Source: Linanthus parryae
Taxonomy: Eukaryota; Streptophyta; Magnoliopsida; Ericales; Polemoniaceae
Assembly: GCA_023055425.1 (NCBI GenBank)
Contig: JALGPY010000002.1
Coordinates: 157,801,345 to 157,865,344 of the forward strand
DNA: 64,000 bases
Direction of reading: 5' to 3'
This document shows positions 11,046 to 20,622 of the stretch, one piece after another. A program made the translations under genes and the position numbers. Position 1 is the first letter of the stretch. Each line of letters starts with the position of its first letter. A model generated the notes under the pieces. That model saw only the letters and a program-made list of their open reading frames with translations, was not told the origin of the DNA and ran no database searches.

Positions 11046-11804
11046 TCAAAGCTTTGAAAATTCAGAGAGGGCTTTTTCTTTCAAAAACATAACCCAAGTA
11101 AGACTTGAATAGTCATCTACAATAACTAGCATATACCTCTTACCTTTTTGAGTTGGAGTCCTCATAGGACCACAGAGATCCATATGAAGTAATTCAATAG
11201 GTCTAGTAGTACTTATAAATTTCTTTGGCTTGAATGAGCTTCTGTTCTGCTTACCCTGAGCACAAGCTTTGCATACTTCATCATCTTTGAACTTAATAGA
11301 TGATAATCCTCTTACCACATCTTTGGAGATCAGTTTTTTCAATGTATGCAAGATGATGTGACCGAGCTTTCTATGCCAAAGCTTTGAATCCTCTTTCAAG
11401 GTCTTGAGGCACTTCAAGCTCTTACCTGTAACTTTATTAGTCTGAAAAGTATAAACATTGTTTGATCTAGAGGCTGTGAGAATGAAATTGCCTGATTTTT
11501 CATTTTGCACCACACACTTCTCTTTATCAAAGATGACCTTATTGCCATTATCACAAAGATGAGATACACTAAGGAAGTTAAATTTCAAACCATCAACTAG
11601 ACATACATCAGAAATTGAATTTTCAGAATTTGTACCAACTCTACCAATACCAAGAATGTTGTATTTGCCTTTGTCACGAAGTGTAATTGAACCTTCTGAT
11701 TGCTCTTTCAATTTTGAGAATAGAGATCTCTTTCCACTCATGTGTCTAGAGCAACCACTGTCCATAAACCACTTCTGTTCTTTGACATTGGTGGCAACCT
11801 GCAA
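11046..11804 (-). pseudogene. Sirevirus protease and integrase N-terminal half
   Basis: The frame starts in the retropepsin core (WFMDSGCSRHMSG) and goes through the spacer into the GAG-pre-integrase zinc-binding module (LWHRKLGHI ... VCKACAQGK; HHCC). The integrase start follows, with HMDLCGPM (first catalytic Asp) and VIVDDYSSLTW. It is in the same frame as the integrase core at 10530-11030. Confidence 0.88.
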
Positions 11805-11830
11805 ACACCAATCACTGCCTTACCCAGCTG

Positions 11831-12334
11831 TTAGACCAAGTGTGGAATTTTGGACTCATACTCAGGATCAACCATGTTGGGTGGTCTGACCCCTTTAGGA
11901 ATCCAAATCTTTCTAACTTTTCCTTTGAGTTTAAATGGGAATGTGTTCCTCATTATGTGAGGGTCTCTTCTTCTGAATGGACAAGTCATCTTAACATGAC
12001 CAATTTTATTGCAAAAATGACACTTAGGAGAAGTTTTGTTTCCTGCTTTCAAAAATCTGGTATTGTTCTTTCTTGGAAAAGTGGGATTGTATCCAATACC
12101 AGTTTTGTGAACAGACTTTGAACTTTCTCCAAGAATCAAGTTCAACTTTTGTTCTGAGCCTGCAAGCTTGACTTTGACTAATTTAGATTTTTGAAGTTTC
12201 TCAGTAAGAGTAGTCTTTTGTTTATCTAATTCATCAACTTGATGTCTCAGATTAACAAGGCTATCACTCAATAGAGAGTTATCAGTGACTACTTCCTTGA
12301 CATGTGTTTTCAAGGCTTTGAAACTGGTTTTCAA
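11831..12334 (-). pseudogene. Sirevirus gag C-terminal part with coiled coil and zinc knuckle
   Basis: The N-terminal half is a predicted coiled coil (LLSDSLVNLRHQVDELDKQK). It is followed by a basic linker and one CCHC zinc knuckle, CHFCNKIGHVKMTCP. The frame opens with the peptide SFKALKT, preceded by another FKALK: both are direct translations of the TTCAAGGCTTTGAA repeat at 12305-12345, so the DNA repeat has entered the coding sequence in frame. The frame differs from that of the protease. Confidence 0.8.
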
Positions 12335-12553
12335 GGCTTTGAAATCACTGTCAGTTTTCTTCTGAGAGATTTCAAGATTCTGATTCAGACAAACAAGTTG
12401 TAAATTCTCTTTTTCTTGCTCATGAACTTATTCTTTCAAAACTTTAATCTCCTTCAGATAGTCCTTTTCATTTAAAAGCATTGTTCTGAGATAATCTAAG
12501 AGGGATTCTTTTGGTTTTGAAATCAAACAGTTTACCATTAACTCAATGTTCTT

Positions 12554-13670
12554 TTAAGAACTTTCATCATGCTTGGCCATGAAGCATAGGTTGGCATGTT
12601 CTTCTTCATATTCAGAGTCACTTGAGGTATCTGAATCACTCCATGAAGCTATCATAGCTTTCTTTCTCCTGTCATGGTCTTTCTTCTGGAAGTTCTTCCT
12701 TTTCTTGTGTGGACAGTCTCTAATCAAGTGTCCTGCGTCACTACACTCAAAGCAATTCATGAATTTTAATTTATTTCTCTGTGAAGAAGACTTACCTTTG
12801 TAGTCCTTGCTACTGAATGATCTGTGTATTTCTCTGTTGAAGTCTTTGTTTCAAAAAAATTTCTTCATCTTGAGGATTTTGGTCAAGGCTTTGGAAATCA
12901 AAGCAAATAGATCTTCATCATCATCTTAAGTTTCAAGGCTTTGAATTTTATCGTTCTCTTTGGCCTTGAGTGCTAAGTTCTTGACACCTTCTGTAGCTCT
13001 CCATCAGCTTCATTCATGGATATTTCATGTATCAAAAGCTTCCCTTGTAGATCATCAAGTTGGAGTGATGAGAGATCTTGAGCTTCCTCAATTGCAGTAG
13101 TCTTTGGTTACAATTTTGTCTTTGGAAGACTTCTCAAAATTTTCCTCACCTTTTCTTCATTGGAAATGTTCTTTCCAGGTGAACCAAGGTTATTGACTAT
13201 ATCTGTGAACCTTTTGAAAATCTCTCTGATTGACTCATATGCATTCATTTTGAATAGCTCATATTGCCTGAGATAGATGTTGATCTTAGTTTGCTTGACT
13301 TGGCTAGTTCCTTCAAATGTCAACACAAGCTTATCCCAGATCTCCTTGGCAGTCTTACAGCCTGAAATCCTATTGAATTCGTATGTACTCAAAGCACAAT
13401 ACAAGATGTTAATAGCTTTGAAATTCTTTGAGAATTGTTCTAATTCAGATGAAGAGAGAGAGAGTCCTCAGATTTGGGAGTTCTAATCCCATCTTTATTT
13501 GTATAGAAAGTATGAGGTCCATTCTGAATAATGGTCCATAGCTCTATGTCTTGATCAATGATGAACATTTTCATCAGGGCTTCACAGTGAGCAAAATTAT
13601 CTCCACAAAATAGAGGAGGTCTGTTAGCATCTCTTCCCTGTGAGAAACCACCATCACCTGGAGTACTCAT
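12554..13670 (-). pseudogene. Sirevirus gag N-terminal part, frameshifted
   Basis: The ATG at 13668-13670 (MSTPGDGGFSQG) lies ~40 bp inside the primer site, as expected for gag. The copia gag fold follows in two frames: CGDNFAHCEALMKMFI, then AKEIWDKLVLTFEGTSQVK and FKRFTDIVNNLG (UBN2-type gag). A CCHC knuckle CFECSDAGHLIRDCP lies at about 12710-12757 and an acidic stretch (SWSDSDTSSDSEYEEE) after it. At least three frame breaks (about 13440, 13108, 12760-12900) make it non-functional. Confidence 0.82.
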
Positions 13671-13706
13671 GATCACCAGATGATTAAATCTTATACAGTG
13701 ATACAA

Positions 13707-13718
13707 GATCTGATACCA
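13707..13718 (-). promoter_or_regulatory. Sirevirus primer binding site
   Basis: On the minus strand TGGTATCAGATC follows the 5' LTR after two bases. It matches the initiator-methionine tRNA type used by many copia elements (TGGTATCAGAGC) except for one base. Confidence 0.85.
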
Positions 13719-13720
13719 AT

Positions 13721-15032
13721 TGAAAGCGGAGTAAGAAGGTAGATATGCAGTAGAGATACTCTAGAAGGGGTAGGGGTTGAATAGAGTACGCCAACTTTTT
13801 TGAAAAACTTGCAAAGATAGAAATTTATGTGAAGAGCAATGCAGTTCAAGGCCTTGAAAACAGTTTCAAGCCTTTGAGATGAAATACAGTTTAAGTAATG
13901 AAACAGACAAGTCTTTTTCAAGGCCTTGAAAAGAGTTTCAAACCCTTAAAAATATACTAGTTTGAATGTTGTAAAAACTAAGTATGCAAATGAAACTATA
14001 AATGTAAGAGACACAGAATTTATAGAGTTCAGTCCTCTTGGACCTACGTCTCTACCTCAGGGATCTTCTCCCTGCTGGATTTTCAACACAATTCTTATTA
14101 ATCAAACGCTAAGCCCTAGATCTCAAGCATAGAGATATGCCTTACTCTGTTACATTTTGTGGTTCTGTCTAACCTATCTAGTACCAGCTCTAGCTAACGG
14201 ATTAACACAGAATTCTCTATTGTTCACTTTGATCAATACTTGAGAAGGAAAGATATAATTAGTATAATAATGATATTCACATAAATCTCAGAGTAGAAGA
14301 ACACTGGAAGTGTAAAACTGCAGTAAAGAATGCAGTGATCTTCTGTGAGTTGGATTGGGATAATGATGTTCTTCTTTGGTGCTTGTCAATCCTGAAACGT
14401 GTCTCACTTTTTGCCCGTTGAGTGTATGTCTCGTTGCTTCAAAATGAGCTCTCTTTATACAGTTTAGATTTCTCTGCACATCTTCCCTGATTTTCGGCAA
14501 CAAACTTCCTGTTTTGTAGGAAACAGCTTTGACTCTTTTAACAACCTTCTCCAACGGGTAGTTGATCATAATCTTCAGAGATATTGATTTGATTTTGTCT
14601 TTAAACAAATTGGGAAGCTATCAAGAGTGTCTGAATGATCACATAATCATATTCTCTTCGTGTTTCCTTTTCTACAAAAACCAGATTAGGAAACATATCC
14701 TGCAAACTAGCAAATAAAATTACCCTGCAAAACTAAGTCAAAAAGGTTAAACAAAAGAGATATATGTGAATCATAAGCTTTTGTTTTTCATCATCAATTA
14801 ATAACAGATCAAATATGGGGGTGAGAGAGTTAGAGTAAGATCAGGAGTATTTAGAGAAACTCCCCCTTAAAGTATGCATACAGGTCAGACAGTTTCAAGT
14901 CTTTGAACATGGTTTCAAGGCCTTGAAATAGATATTTCAAGCCTGTGAAGCCTGTGATTCAAGGCTTTGAAAACTGGTTCAGGGCCTTGAAATAACTCTG
15001 TATTTCAAGCCTGTGAAACATGTGAACTTACA
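13721..15032 (-). repeat. Sirevirus 5' LTR (right)
   Basis: It starts TGAAAGCGGAG, ends CTTACA, and pairs with the LTR at 4906-6211. Visible substitutions and small indels indicate an old insertion. Confidence 0.92.
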
Positions 15033-15037
15033 AGATT
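15033..15037. repeat. Target-site duplication AGATT, right of Sirevirus
   Basis: Exact copy of 4901-4905. Confidence 0.9.
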
Positions 15038-15247
15038 GATATTGCGTCCCTCTTACCCCATCTCTATGTTGATCTCTATATCTCAATTGACAAGCTCTCA
15101 ATCTCTCTGCCCCCCTCTCTCAATCATTCTGTCGAGGCATCACTATTTGCCTCTCTCATTTTCAATTGGGTTTGATCGAGAAGATAGAGGGCCTGATAAG
15201 ATTAAGTCTCTCAGTTTCTCTATCCGTCCATCAATCTTATCTCTCCC

Positions 15248-15357
15248 TTTCTCATTCTCTCTTTGGATCCCTCTGTCACCAATCTATTTCTCTGTCCCCT
15301 ACCTTTCTCATTCTCTCTTTGGATCCCTCTGTCTCCAATCTATTTCTCTGTCCCTTT
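15248..15357. repeat. 56-bp tandem duplication, pyrimidine-rich
   Basis: Two adjacent 56-bp units start at 15248 and 15304 with one obvious difference (GTCACC against GTCTCC). The surrounding 15040-15360 is rich in TCTCTC, like a plant 5' UTR, but no gene could be joined to it. Confidence 0.85.
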
Positions 15358-17248
15358 TTCTTTTTGTTTTTTGTTTGACTCCTTGAAGGTCGAATGGCGT
15401 TTATGGGTTTTATTTTTGTTCCTTTTGGTATGGTATGGTGATGAGATAAATGTTTGCACGACTTTTTCAAATGGTCAAATTGGAAGGATATTGAAGGTAT
15501 TTACTTTTTGGCTAATGTTGACTTTGAAGATCATGGGGTTGATGAAATAGACGGGGACGAAGAAGGTGGCGGTGGTGTGGCAACAAAGACTGTTGGTTGC
15601 CGGTTTCTACGGTCAAGTTGATGGAGAAGGCGGTGGAGCGGCAGCAGAGACTGCTGGGTTCGTCAAGTTCATATTTTACTTGATTGGACAGTTTTTCCCC
15701 TGAAAACCGTTAACTAGCGGAAAATTTTAGATGGAAAATTCCCCGGTTGCTATTTTCTACGAGTACAAATCAGAGGGGCAAACAAGAGAGTTTTGAAACT
15801 AAACGTGGTATATGGATCATTACCCTTAATTGGAGGTGGGTAATAAGTAATTAATTCTCCTTTTATTTATACTGAAACTCCTGCAATTAACTTTAAATAG
15901 AAAACCGCTTAAGTTCATAAAAGAGTTCAAATAGAAAAATACATCTTATTGTGATCATTATCACATAATAAATGATTTTCAAAAAATATATATTTTACTC
16001 CTAATTAAACTCTCTTTACTTGAAGAAAAGAATAAAATCATATAGAATCTCTAAGAAGAATAACTGGCTGATTGAAACTGCCAAAAGAGCTTGACCAAAA
16101 GTCAAAGAGCCTGGAAAACCCAGGCGCACGGCCTCCTAGGGATCTGTGCAAGCCCTAGGCACGTCAGAGGAAGGTTTTGCTGCTCTTTGATCTTTTTCTA
16201 TTTTTAAATGTTGACAATTTAGCCCATATACATGTCGATTGATGCTGCGTGAATAATCCCATGCCTAAGAATGACTCAAAAATTATAGGATAATACCTGA
16301 AAATCAAGGATCACAAAACTAAAGATTTCTGATAGTTTTATTGCGGGACTAGATTCAAGAAGCCGAAATTGCCTGCAAGAACATGTGTTACCATCACATA
16401 GTATCTAAATAAAGATAGTTGTATCATTTATAATATTCCTATACAGTGCACTACATGATTATATATACTTTATTCTTGAATTGACACACTAAGAAATAGT
16501 ACGGGATACTAGATTGAAACATTCTGGCTCATCCTGTTTCAATCTCCTCAGTTGTCAATCCAATGAAAAATCCTATTTTGAATCTCTAATAAAAAAAACT
16601 ATATTTTCTTCATCTTTCTGCATTGTGTTGCTCCATGAATTCTCCAACTTGTAAGCCAGGAATAAATTAACTTTGTCTTCAAAGCTTGTCTAGTTCATCT
16701 GTTTTTTTTTCTAGATCATGCATATCAACCACTCCATAAAAATGGCCAGGTTTAATATCCTTTTTGTAACATATAATCATAAGAACAATAGCAATTATGC
16801 ACGATATCTATTAATATGACTTTTGATTGACAATGTACTTGTTTGTTACTCATATTCATATAGAATGCAAAAATTCAAGATATGAATGAATTTTCGTTTA
16901 AATATCTAATCCAATAAAATACACATCATAGTTGGAGTCGCATAGAGAATATGGTATAAGTAAACATACATCAATTGATTAATAAATGTGAATAAACATC
17001 ACATTACTCATAATCAATTGGAAACATTCATGAGATACAATGAAGCAGAATAATTAAACAATTCTCGTGAACAAAACTAAACTTTATTCCAATTTCAATT
17101 GAAACAATGCTCATACGGATTTAAATTCAATAGTACTCCCCCTATTGGTCACAAGAATTCGACAAAAACGATATTTATTTAATTGAACGGAACTAAAAAA
17201 AGGGCTAAACATTCAATTCAAATAAGCAGAACTATGAAATATAGTCAA
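15358..17248. other. Gene-poor stretch
   Basis: No supported coding region. An imperfect ~67-bp duplication lies at about 15555-15665 ('gaaggtggcggtgg' / 'gaaggcggtggagc'). The end at 15760-15830 ('ggggcaaacaagag', then 'tggatcattaccctt') is loosely like the right end of the Mutator-like element at 60550-61334, so 15.0-15.8 kb may be an old unrelated MULE; no repeat ends were established. Confidence 0.35.
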
Positions 17249-17306
17249 TCAATCAAAGGATTTCAGTGACCTCCTTGCCTCATCCTCACTGCCAAAGTCA
17301 AGCGGA

Positions 17307-17337
<31 letters not shown>

Positions 17338-17869
17338 AAGAAGAAGAAGAAGAAGAAGAAGAAGAAGAAGAAGAAGAAGAAGAAGAAGAAGAAGAAGAAG
17401 AAGAAGAAGAAGAAGAAGAAGAAGAAGAAGAAGAAGAAGAAGAAGAAGAAGAAGAAGAAGAAGAAGAAGAAGAAGAAGAAGAAGAAGAAGAAGAAGAAGA
17501 AGAAGAAGAAGAAGAAGAAGAAGAAGAAGAAGAAGAAGAAGAAGAAGAAGAAGAAGAAGAAGAAGAAGAAGAAGAAGAAGAAGAAGAAGAAGAAGAAGAA
17601 CGTCTATTCCACTTCTTTTCATAGTCTGAAATTAAATGTGGCGGAGTTTCTTCTTCAGATTGAGTTGTATTACTAACCTCATGTACACTGGTATCAGTTT
17701 CATAAGAAATGAAGTCTTATGCAGGTTCACCCTTCAATTCATTCATCCTAGTTTGACCCATAAAATGAACAAAGGAAGGTTCTGCACAAAAGGCTACAAT
17801 ATACTCCAAATATTTTGGTGAATCAGGCTTAAACGGTGGAACATCACCCCAATAGTTTTCTTGCACCAT
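17249..17869 (-). pseudogene. Unknown gene fragment with a ~97-residue polyserine tract
   Basis: On the minus strand a frame from ATG 17867-17869 reads MVQENYWGDVPPFKPD and continues through ISDYEKKWNRR into (TCT)97, then YPLDFGSEDEARRSLKSFD and a stop at 17249-17251. One in-frame TAA (17717-17719) interrupts it after NELKGEPA. Credible protein-like sequence on both sides of the repeat in one register suggests the GAA run arose inside a coding exon. Upstream (17870-18160) further coding-like sequence has a cysteine pattern CPDC...HCFHATCTKC and the frame at 17945-18157, separated by stops. The gene family is not recognised; an undetected intron could replace the stop. Confidence 0.45.
17308..17600. 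repeat. (GAA)n microsatellite, about 97 uninterrupted units
   Basis: 293 bp of pure AAG/GAA repeat without a visible interruption. Purine-pyrimidine mirror repeats of this type can form triplex DNA. The six-frame poly-K, poly-L and poly-S readings all come from it. Confidence 0.98.
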
Positions 17870-17944
17870 AACAAATCATGTTTTACACTTTGTACATGTA
17901 GCATGAAAGCAATGAACAAAGAGCATTTCCAAACAATCTGGACA

Positions 17945-18157
17945 CTAATATATCATAAAAACGTAGACTTTGCGAAACTCACTTGTATCCAACAATTCTT
18001 CTCTTGTCTCCCTTGAGCCAGGACCCTTGACATAAGCGCCTATAATATGTAGACAATCCTTGTATTTGGCCGATAAAACTACATGAAATGGTTTAGAAGG
18101 ATCCATGAAATTTAGAAAGGACCAAAGAAGAGAAGAAGAGAATGGAGTGGAGCTCAA
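17945..18157 (-). pseudogene. Unknown coding fragment upstream of the polyserine frame
   Basis: A 70-codon frame begins MSSTPFSSSLLWSF, with a probable inner start MDPSKPFHVVLSAKYKDC at about 18106. It runs into TSEFRKVYVFMIY and a stop, directly followed in the next codons by the cysteine-rich CPDCLEMLF stretch. It is probably the N-terminal exon of the same broken gene as 17249-17869. Family unknown. Confidence 0.35.
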
Positions 18158-18159
18158 AA

Positions 18160-19256
18160 ATGGAGGTTGATCGTTACTGAGGAGGGTCGCGAATCACTCT
18201 ATATAGGCTTCCCCTAGGTTTTTTGTAGATGGGAAACTCTAGGTATCGTAGATGTTTGAGTATGACTCTTCTACATTTTAAACACAAATTTGGGATGCCA
18301 ATTCTACCAAAACTCAAACTCTTGGTAAGGAAATATACTTTCAAAACCAGATTCTTAAAACCGTAGCATAACTCCAAGTAGGACACTAAACTAGGTAAAA
18401 TATGGGACTCTGGTAGGATATGATTCTAAAGATAAGAATATACAATGTTATTTAATATGTCCTACCTAAAAGTCAAAATTTTGGGATAACACACTAAGGA
18501 GACCGAAATTCCAAAATAAAAAAATTTAAAAATCAATTTTAGTAAAATAAAGCTAAAAGTTTGTTAAAAGAGGCCTAATTTTAACAATCTTATACGAAAA
18601 TACCCCCCCCCCCCTCTAGCTGCAAAAAAAATTTATACCACATGAGGAAGAGTGAAGAAAGTGTAAATCTTAGTTTTCCTCAAAATATCTTGCTGAAAAT
18701 AATTTTCTTTGATACACATCCTTCATGAACTAGAAATGTTCAATGAATGGAAAAATATTCCTTGTGAAAAATCATGGATAACCAAAAGAATACTTAATTC
18801 TCTTCGTTTTTCACAAATAATGAAGTAGAGAGAGTGTAGAAAAATATTTTAACCCTAAAAAACGTCCATGCCTGTAATACATGCATATACAATTTTGTGT
18901 TTGGTAGAAATTGTTCATGTGCAAAGACATACTAAGTGAAACATGATGAGTTAGAGTGTGTTCAATCTAGGATACCACAATGTTTCTTAGTGTTTGTCAA
19001 TTTTGGAACAAAATAAACTCGGATCTTGTAGTGAATTGTATATGAATATTGAAAATGATCCGAGTCTCTTTATTTAGAAGCTCGATCGTGATGCTAACCC
19101 ATGTTCTTGTAGGCAACTTTGACTTCCTGAAAGTCCAGCAAGAAATCCTCTGCTTGAGTTTAAGGTATTTTTCTAGAAGTTTCAGAGTTATTCTTAAGTC
19201 TAGGATTATTCATGCAGCATCAATCCTTATGTCTTTGAACTAACTGCCAATATTGC
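18160..19256. other. AT-rich stretch, possibly an old Sirevirus-like LTR
   Basis: No coding region. Phrases near 18990-19130 ('gtttgtcaattttggaac', 'cttgtaggcaactttgac') follow the same order as in the Sirevirus LTRs ('cttgtcaatcctgaaa', 'tttgtaggcaacaacttt'), suggesting a strongly diverged LTR cut off at 19256 by the gypsy insertion. A C13 run lies at about 18603. Confidence 0.35.
19252..19256. repeat. Imperfect target duplication ATTGC, left of Tat element
   Basis: ATTGC precedes the left LTR; the matching site after the right LTR (51381-51385) is ACTGC, one mismatch, plausible for an old insertion. Confidence 0.6.
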
Positions 19257-19870
19257 TGTGTACGAGAGAATCCTTTGAGGAAGATTCAATATACACCAAG
19301 AGTAGGGGATAGAAAGAAAACGGAAAGAGTAGAGTGTGTGTAGGGAGAGAGTAAGGCAATGGAAACTGTATGAGAGAGAGAGACAGAATTTTGGCAGAGC
19401 TTCCGCGTAGTTCAGGTGGTTCGTGTTGTGTAAGGAAGGGTTAACGATCCTATACATAGTGGAGAATATGATCGTTGTAGTGGGTTAATGCACCCATTAA
19501 TGGAGGCTTAATTACCTTAACCACAACGGCACGTTCGTCCGCATATATAGGGACCGTGTTGCACTTCGTCCGCGTATACCGGAACCGTTATGAGGTTGAC
19601 CGGATTTATGGAGCTCGTGCCATAAATCTCTCAAAACAGTTACTAAAGATCGCACGCGGGCTTGGTTGTCGCTCGCGCGCGACCGGACTTACTCTAGCCT
19701 CCAAACCACTAAGTCCCTACAAGTCCCGTGTGGTGGTATGCGAGGGCCCTGTCTCGCAGCCCCCACGTGGATCAGCGCGGGTGGTGATCCAGTGTGTGTG
19801 GAGCACATCTAGGTGTGCTGGATGATCGCCATGTGGCTAAGATCTTTCTTTTTAGAAAGCACTATCTACA
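19257..19870 (-). repeat. Tat element 3' LTR (left)
   Basis: It pairs with 50778-51380 over its length, with scattered substitutions and short indels. Confidence 0.9.
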
Positions 19871-19885
19871 TTAGCCCCCTTTTTG
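19871..19885 (-). promoter_or_regulatory. Tat polypurine tract
   Basis: Minus-strand AAAAAGGGGGCTAA lies directly upstream of the 3' LTR start. Confidence 0.75.
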
Positions 19886-20133
19886 CGCGTGAAGACACCT
19901 AGCCAGATAGGCTTCAATGCGCAAAAACCAGTGCGCGCGTCGTCGCCACGCACCAATTCAAATACACGCAAAATCAGCTCCCGTGCGTGCCATTATGACC
20001 TAGAATCTCTATATTCGTGTCGTCTGTTCTATTAGGTTTTTAAGCGTGACGTCAGCATCAACCTGTGATTGCGCGATTCGACGGTGACGGTTGTGATTCG
20101 ACCACTGAAAGGACGCGACTCTTCAGTTTCTTT

Positions 20134-20143
20134 GAATAAATAC
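20134..20143 (+). promoter_or_regulatory. Possible TATA box of the antisense gene
   Basis: GAATAAATAC lies ~150 bp before a likely 5' UTR intron (20285-20528, AAG/GTTAGC...TTTCAG) and ~480 bp before the ATG at 20623. It is a plausible but unproven promoter within the retrotransposon. Confidence 0.4.
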
Positions 20144-20622
20144 TCCCTGCCCTCCATTGTTGCAAATTATCACTTCTCTCTCTAAAGTGAATGTTACCTG
20201 AGAGCCTTCAAGAGCAGATTCAAGTAATCAACCACCAGTTCTTCCTTGTCAATCGTCTCCTTCAACTTGCTTCATCAAAACAAGGTTAGCTTTGTGTAAT
20301 TCCATTAATGTATTCAAATATCCTTTGAACTGTCTTGGAACTGCAAACCCAAAGCTATTTGGAATACACCATATATTGAAAACTGCGAAAGAGGTTCTTC
20401 TTAAACCCTAAAAGATTGAATCACCATATTGAAACAGTTTTCGAACGATAGACTTCTAAAATTCTGAGATAAATTTCTTCAATTCCGACATTCCAGACAC
20501 AGAACTGTTCATCTTGTTCTTGTTTCAGAACAACTCAAAATTGCTTCCTGAATCTGAACTGAAATCTGAACTGAAAGTGGGATATATTTCTCCCCCCCCC
20601 CTTTTCTTGCTTTTCTGCATAA

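Larger units (their letters stand above)
4906..15032 (-). mobile_element. Complete Sirevirus-type Ty1/copia retrotransposon
   Basis: A 10.1-kb element has LTRs at 4906-6211 and 13721-15032 (TG...CA), a 5-bp duplication AGATT, a primer site TGGTATCAGATC on the minus strand (13707-13718, 2 bp from the LTR), and a purine tract next to 6212. Minus-strand order is gag, protease, integrase, reverse transcriptase, RNase H, then an extra frame (8.3-6.7 kb). This order with long LTRs and an extra frame is typical of Sireviruses (SIRE1/Maximus group). The LTRs differ at many visible sites and the polyprotein has several stops, so the copy is not recent and not autonomous. The TTCAAGGCYTTGAA motif recurs throughout. 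Confidence 0.92.

Noticed and set aside
17263..17676. Poly-Leu (119 aa) and poly-Lys (136 aa) frames
   Set aside because: They are other-frame readings of the GAA run; only the serine register has protein-like flanks on both sides.
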